From Hydrangea macrophylla (lineage: Eukaryota > Streptophyta > Magnoliopsida > Cornales > Hydrangeaceae), in NCBI GenBank assembly GCA_033977485.1, contig CM066998.1, positions 23,623,501 to 23,687,500 of the forward strand: a stretch of 64,000 bases of DNA. Reading direction: 5' to 3'. Position 1 is the stretch's first letter. Each line of letters opens with the position of its first letter. The translations under genes and the position numbers were made by a program. The notes beneath the pieces were generated by a model that did no database searches, was not told the origin of the DNA, and was given only the letters and a program-made list of their open reading frames with translations. Positions 58,873-64,000 of this stretch are shown here, piece after piece.

Positions 58873-58890
58873 TGGCGCCGTTGCCGGGGA
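58873..58890 (+). other. primer-binding site, tRNA-Asp, copy B
   Basis: Exact TGGCGCCGTTGCCGGGGA. Confidence 0.92.
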
Positions 58891-59004
58891 AGGCGACGAG
58901 TTAATACTTAGGTTACCTCAATCTCTCTTCATCTATTTCTGTTTTTAATTTCTTTTCTTTTAGTTCCTTAGGTAAAACAATCACCTTAGGAACCCTCGTA
59001 GTTC

Positions 59005-60027
59005 ATGTCCAACAATTCCATTGAAGGAATCTTCGAAAATCCACTCTACTTATCAGATTCCTATATTTCTGTTAACCCTGTAGCTACTCCCACTGAATCA
59101 ATGGGTGATAACCAAAGTGAACATGGTGATAATGTGGTTGCACCACTTGATGAGGCGCTACGACCTTTATGCGATCTCATGCAACCAGAACACGCACCTA
59201 CGCCCTCTTGCATTCTAATCCCACCACATGCTGGCGAATTTCAATTTCGCAATGGGATGATCCAACTTCTTCCCACCTTTCATGGGATGGAAAGTGAAAA
59301 GGCGTACTTACATGTCATGGACTTCGAGGATGTTTGCAAAACATTCTCACAGAATTGTCCTATGGACGTGACACGTCTAATGTTATTTCCTTTCACCTTG
59401 AAGGATAAAGCAAAGGCGTGGTTACTCACCTTAAAACCCAATTCAATTTTCACCTGGCATGCAATGAACACTGCATTTCTAAAGAAATTTTATCCAACTC
59501 GCATGACCACTGACCTTCAACGCCAAATTAATTTCTATAAACAAAAGAGCAATGAAACCTTTACTCAAACATGGGAGCGTTTCAAAGATTTGCTTCTCTC
59601 GTGCCCACACCATGGGTTTGAGAAATGGCGAACTATCAGCTTCTTTTATAATGGGTTGAATGGTGAAACGAAAAAGTTGGTGGAAACCATGAGTTCAGGT
59701 CCCTTTCTCCGTAAAAACACCGAAGAGGCCGAAGCCCATTTTGATTGGTTGGCTGAATACGCTCATGAATGGTCGAATTCGGATGATGTCTCACGCTCAC
59801 AGATATCCTGTGTAGAAGAGAAAAGCCTATACCAACTAAACAGTGAAGATCACCTCATGACTAAATATGAAGAACTAGCAAAGAAAGTAGAGGAGTTAGG
59901 CATGAAAGGAGGAAGTGCAAGGCAGAGTTTACCTGAAGAACCATGCGGCACATGCAATATGTTGGGACATACCACTCAATATTGTCCTAATGTGCCGTAT
60001 TTTCAAGAACAACCCCCATGGAAATGA
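59005..60027 (+). CDS. Athila-like gag, copy B
   Basis: 340 residues with the same gag core and zinc knuckle (314-327) as copy A. Four residue differences from copy A: S to I (21), V to M (120), S to F (177) and V to A (305); three further changes are silent. The stop at 60025-60027 overlaps the next frame by ten bases. Next to the overlap is a run of five C (60013-60017), so an old one-base slip there is the simplest explanation. Confidence 0.82.
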   Translation: MSNNSIEGIFENPLYLSDSYISVNPVATPTESMGDNQSEHGDNVVAPLDEALRPLCDLMQPEHAPTPSCILIPPHAGEFQFRNGMIQLLPTFHGMESEKAYLHVMDFEDVCKTFSQNCPMDVTRLMLFPFTLKDKAKAWLLTLKPNSIFTWHAMNTAFLKKFYPTRMTTDLQRQINFYKQKSNETFTQTWERFKDLLLSCPHHGFEKWRTISFFYNGLNGETKKLVETMSSGPFLRKNTEEAEAHFDWLAEYAHEWSNSDDVSRSQISCVEEKSLYQLNSEDHLMTKYEELAKKVEELGMKGGSARQSLPEEPCGTCNMLGHTTQYCPNVPYFQEQPPWK

Positions 60028-61127
60028 ATGCCATGCAAGGGTATAGGGGGACAGGGAATTCCTATAACAACAATAATTCACAAAGCAATAACAATCGATG
60101 GAATCACCCTGGTTTTGATTGGGAAAATGATGCTGGGACACAAAATCAACATCAACAACAACAGCCCTATAACAATAACCAGTATCAAGGGCAATATAAT
60201 AGGCAGTCCCAGCCATACAATCAAAGTAGATTTAATAATTACAACCAAGTGCAACACTCCAATAATCAACATTCTAATGTGTACGTGCCACCGCACAAAA
60301 AGGTGCAAGAGGAAGATCATCTCTCTAATGTCAATCTAACTCAACAATTAATTCAAATGATGAGTAAAATGTTTGCGATGTTAGATAGAATGGATGCACG
60401 TCAAGAGGGATCAGGCGGAACATTTCCTGCCGAACCACTTCAAAACCCTAAGGGATACAATAATGGTCCCCCAAATCACGAACAAGCAAAAGCCGTGACG
60501 ACTCTGAGAAGCGGCAAGATTATAGGGCAAAATATGCCTACCTCTACCCCCGAGGAGTATGAGGAGGATGAATTGGTCAATACAAATGAACCTTCTACTC
60601 AAGAAGAGGAGCCCACTACTAGTAAAGAACCATTAGAAATTAATACTGAAGCTTCTAAAGAAGTGGAAGAAGTTGAGAGAAGGCCCGGGAAGGAACCCAT
60701 TAACGATGAAGTACCAAAATGCCCTTTCCCCGCGCCTTACCCTCAAAGGTTAAAGAAACCCAAAAATGAGGCAAAGAATCAGGAGTTCTTGGAATTATTC
60801 AAACAAGTTAAAATTAATCTCCCACTCCTTGATGCTATAAAACAAGTGCTGGCCTACGCTAAATATCTCAAAGACTTATGTACGGTCAAAAGGAGGCAAA
60901 GTGTGAAGAAACACGCTTACGTCGCTTGCCAAGCAAGTGCAATTATTCAAAATGAGTTGCCTCCTAAACTCAAAGACCCCGGCACTCCTACTGTCTCATG
61001 TCAAATTGGGAATCAAAAGATAGATAACGCACTCCTCGATTTAGGAGCTAGCGTAAACCTTCTGCTATACTCAGTTTACAAACAACTAGGGCTAGGTGAA
61101 TACAAACCCACCCGAGTTGCATTGTAA
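60018..61127 (+). pseudogene. Athila-like gag C-terminus and protease segment
   Basis: 369-residue open frame in the minus-one frame relative to gag. Residues 1-100 are N/Q-rich low complexity, then an acidic linker, the C-P-F-P-A-P-Y-P-Q-R-L-K-K-P motif near 235, and the aspartic protease site L-L-D-L-G-A-S-V-N-L-L near 345. A TAA at 61125-61127 interrupts the protease. In an intact element this cleaves the polyprotein. Confidence 0.8.
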
Positions 61128-62210
61128 TTGGCAGACAGGTCTGTTAAATACCCAAGAGGAGTTTTGGAAGACGTGCTCGTTCAAATAGACTCATTTGTCT
61201 TCTCGGTTGATTTTGTCATCTTAGACACCGAACCTGTGTCTAACCCAGGCTCACAAATCCCGGTTATTTTTGGACGTCCGTTCCTAAACACATTAGATGC
61301 CACAATAAAGGTGAGAAGTGGTATAATGACCATCGTATTCGGGAATATGACGTTAAATGTCAAAATTTTCTCAAATCCCCGACCTGAAGAATACGATGAT
61401 GAGGAGGAAGTGAATTACATCAACACGGTCATAGAAGATGAGGCCAATTTTATTGATTACAAAGATCCTTTGGAGGTAGTCGTGTCACAATTTGATGCTA
61501 TCTATCAACCTAAAGAGTCTATGCCATTGGATGCTGCTTTAAATCACGCTTGCCTCATGTTGGATACACTAGAGGAGGATAGAGCTGAATGCATGTGGGT
61601 AACACCATATGAACCACTACCTCCTAAAACAAAGCTAGTCATGCCCTCGAACATGCAATTTCCTGAATTGGAATTAAAGGAGCTTCCAAAAGAGCTCAAG
61701 TACACCTTCCTAGGGACTGAGAAGACTTATCCTATCATAATCTCATCTACTTTAAATTCTGAACAAGAGGATAGGTTAATCAAGGTGTTAAAACAACATA
61801 AGGGAGCATTAGGATGGACTATTGCCGACCTCAAAGGCATGAGCCCATCTGTGTGCACCCATAAGATATATTTGGAGGAAGACGCTAAACCTTCGCGACA
61901 AATGCAAAGGCATCTGAATCCCAACATGCAAGAAGTAGTCAAAAAGGAAGTTCTAAAACTACTTGATGTTGGAATCATATATCCAATATCTGACAGCTCT
62001 TGGGTTAGTCCAACCCAGGTAGTGCCAAAAAAGGCAGGCATAACGGTCATACCGAATAAAGATGGCGAATTAGTATCAACACACATTCCCACTGGATGGA
62101 GGATGTGTATTGATTACCGAAAACTGAACACCGTGACCCGAAAAGACCATTTTCCCTTACCTTTCATGGATCAAATGCTAGAACGAGTAGCGGGTCACAA
62201 GTACTACTGA
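61128..62210 (+). pseudogene. Athila-like protease end and RT N-terminal segment
   Basis: Continues in the same frame as the previous segment after the stop: L-A-D-R-S-V-K-Y-P-R-G, I-F-G-R-P-F-L near residue 46, acidic linker, then RT motifs V-V-P-K-K and W-R-M-C-I-D-Y-R-K-L-N, and F-P-L-P-F-M-D-Q-M-L. It ends at a TGA (62208-62210) just before F-L-D-G-Y-S-G, in the middle of the RT domain. Confidence 0.85.
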
Positions 62211-63518
62211 TTCTTGGATGGATACAGTGGGTATAACCAAATTGAAATCGCTCCTGAAGATCAGGAGAAGACTATGTTCACGTGTCCATTCGGTACTTTC
62301 GCTTACCGTCGTATGCCATTTGGATTATGTAATGCACCTGCTACTTTTCAGCGGTGCATGTTAAGCATATTCAGCGACATGGTCGAACAAATACTCGAAG
62401 TCTTTATGGACGACTTTTCTGTGTTTGGCCATAGTTTCGAAAATTGCTTAAACAATCTTGAACGTGTGCTAGCAAGATGCGAGGACAAACACCTAGTACT
62501 AAATTGGGAAAAGTGTCACTTCATGGTGACCAAGGGAATTGTCCTCGGCCACATCATTTCAGATAAAGGTATCCAGGTTGATAAAGCTAAAATTGATATA
62601 ATCTCGAATCTACCTGTCCCTCGGACAGTCAGAGACATTCGATCTTTTCTGGGGCATGCGGGATTTTATCGTCACTTCATCCAAAACTTTAGTGCGATCT
62701 CCCGACCATTGTGTCAACTTTTAGTCAAAAACACACCATTCGAATGGTCGAAAAACTGTCAAACATCTTTTGACGCACTAAAAGAACACCTTACCTCCGC
62801 ACTGATAATCCAAGCACCCGACTGGGGTTTGCCTTTCGAACTAATGTTCGACGCTAGTGACTACGCCATTGGTGCAGTCCTAGGACAAAGGAAGGATAAT
62901 AAGCCTTATGTAATCTATTATGCCAACCGGACATTAAATGAAGCTCAAATGAACTATACAACCACTGAGAAAGAGCTACTGGCAATAGTATTCGCTTTGG
63001 ACAAGTTCAGGTCTTATCTGATAGGGTCCCCAATAGTCTGTTTTACAGACCATTCGGCCCTCAAGTACCTGCTATCTAAGAAAGATGCAAAACAAAGGCT
63101 TATCCGATGGATACTCCTACTCCAAGAATTTGATATAACGATCAAAGATAAAAATGGAGTAGAGAATGTGGTCGCCGACCATTTGTCTCGGTTAACTTTT
63201 GTTGACAACACTGAACCCACACCGATAAAAGATGAATTCCCAGACGAGCAGCTAATGACTGTTGTAGGTTTGCCCTGGTATGCTGATATAGTAAATTATC
63301 TTGCCACGGGAGAAACCCCAAGTCATTGGTCCAAACTAGATAGGAAGCGCTTCCTCTCTTTCGCACGTCATTTTTTCTTCGATGACCCGTACTTATTCAA
63401 GTATTGTGCTGATCAGGTCATCAGACGTTGCGTCCCAAATGAGGATATAACCGTCATTTTAGCATCATGCCATTCTGAGGCATGCGGTGGCCATTTCGCA
63501 TCCCAAAAGACCACGTAA
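62211..63518 (+). pseudogene. Athila-like RT catalytic core, RNase H and integrase N-terminus
   Basis: Open for 435 codons: F-L-D-G-Y-S-G-Y-N-Q-I, F-A-Y-R-R-M-P-F-G-L-C, catalytic F-M-D-D near residue 65, the RT connection, then RNase H (F-D-A-S-D-Y-A-I-G-A-V, E-K-E-L-L-A-I-V-F-A-L, F-T-D-H-S-A-L, V-A-D-H-L-S-R). The integrase zinc domain starts with H-S-E-A-C-G-G-H. A TAA follows at 63516-63518. The RT catalytic residues survive here, unlike in the minus-strand Athila fragment. Confidence 0.88.
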
Positions 63519-64000
63519 AAAGTTCTACAGAGCCAACGCTGTCAACAGCTTGGTACAATTTCAAAAAAGAACTCCGTGCCCTTAACCCCTATTATCACGA
63601 TTGAAATATTTGATTGCTGGGGCATAGACTTCATGGGCCCGTTCCCTAAATCAAATAACTGTGAACACATACTCCTAGCTGTGGAACATGTGTCAAAATG
63701 GGTGGAAGCAATACCAACAAGATGCAATGACCACAAAACAGTTATGTCCTTTCTTAAGGAACATATCCTATCGCGTTTTGGGACCCCAAAAGCCCTAATG
63801 AGTGACTAAGGCAAGCATTTCTGCAACAGGCCTTTGGAGTCACTACTTAAGAAATATGGGGTCAGCCACAAAATCGCTCTCGCCTATCATCCACAAACAA
63901 ACGGGCAAGCAGAATTAGCTAACTGAGAAATCAAGCATATTCTTGAAAAGACTATTAGTTTCAACAGGAAGGATTGGGCTTACAAACTGACTGATGCATT
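63519..64000 (+). pseudogene. Athila-like integrase core, broken and cut by the window edge
   Basis: K-V-L-Q-S runs straight into a Q-R-C-Q-Q-L-G-T segment, so about 20 residues carrying part of the zinc-binding C-X2-C region are absent compared with usual spacing. Then I-E-I-F-D-C-W-G-I-D-F-M-G-P-F-P holds the first catalytic D, R-F-G-T-P-K-A-L-M-S-D the second, and H-P-Q-T-N-G-Q-A-E the E. In-frame stops lie at 63807-63809 and 63925-63927. Confidence 0.85.

Larger units (their letters stand above)
39457..60063 (+). repeat. tandem segmental duplication, copy B (~20,607 bp)
   Basis: Direct repeat of 18822-39456. The offset changes stepwise from 20,635 to 20,605 owing to a 16-bp loss near 41337, CT-tract changes near 42350 and 42590, a 22-bp CT contraction at 52433, an 8-bp GA contraction at 53691, five extra G at 56681-56698 and an extra GATC in the Athila LTR. 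After 60063 copy B continues into Athila pol sequence that copy A lacks. Confidence 0.95.
57216..64000 (+). mobile_element. Athila-like Ty3/gypsy element, copy B, continuing past the window
   Basis: 5' LTR, tRNA-Asp primer site, gag, protease, RT, RNase H and the start of integrase in standard gypsy order. The coding region carries one frame change (60018-60027), stops at 61125, 62208, 63516, 63807 and 63925, and a deletion in the integrase zinc domain, so it is not autonomous. The 3' LTR would lie beyond 64000. Confidence 0.92.

Noticed and set aside
1..64000. tRNA or rRNA genes
   Set aside because: The only tRNA-related sequences I could find are retroelement primer-binding sites; no cloverleaf-length candidate was seen by eye.

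Overview
This is eukaryotic DNA from a flowering plant, most likely a woody eudicot. That is inferred from the element families: a CRM-type chromovirus, an Athila-like Ty3/gypsy element with a tRNA-Asp primer site, Tekay-like LTRs, and CACTA transposons whose transposase-like exons are split by introns. I see no bacterial gene organisation, no tRNA or rRNA, and no host protein-coding gene I would defend. Essentially the whole window is nested transposable elements and their debris.

Layout. 1-2305 is a decayed minus-strand Ty3/gypsy element: gag fragments and an LTR with a TATA box. 2430-4600 is a decayed minus-strand transposon-like gene, with palindromic CAATCGATTG boxes set exactly 21 bp apart. 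4874-5158 is a small broken ORF. 5335-9950 is a CACTA element with matching TIRs and an AAT target-site duplication; it lacks a transposase and carries an LTR-like insertion. 11087-17822 is the youngest object: a complete CRM-clade retrotransposon on the minus strand, with LTRs identical by eye (636 bp each), an ACAAC target-site duplication, tRNA-iMet primer site, polypurine tract and one uninterrupted gag-pol ORF whose C-terminus is encoded inside the 3' LTR.

From 18822 to 60063 the window is one ~20.6 kb segment present twice in direct tandem (A 18822-39456, B 39457-60063). The copies differ by a few substitutions per kb and by length changes mainly in microsatellites and homopolymers. Each copy holds, in order: a low-information flank; a cluster of TTGCTAAA motifs; a large decayed CACTA element (TNP2-like and TNPA-like pseudogenes, a hairpin MITE, a ~171-bp tandem array, TTATGTCAC subterminal repeats, a TAGTG end); a minus-strand Athila-like fragment; a Tekay-like LTR fragment; and the 5' LTR, primer site and gag of a plus-strand Athila-like element. 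Copy A is cut at the junction just after gag. Copy B runs on through protease, reverse transcriptase, RNase H and integrase to the window end, broken by several stops, a frame change and a deletion.

Order of events (inference): Athila-like minus remnant, then Tekay-like LTR and CACTA insertions, then the Athila-like plus insertion, then tandem duplication. CRM insertion outside the duplication is probably the latest event. The signals most worth a second look are the tandem duplication (real or a haplotype-assembly artefact), the phased palindromic-box arrays placed on both sides of TATA-like sequences in two different elements, and the intact CRM element.
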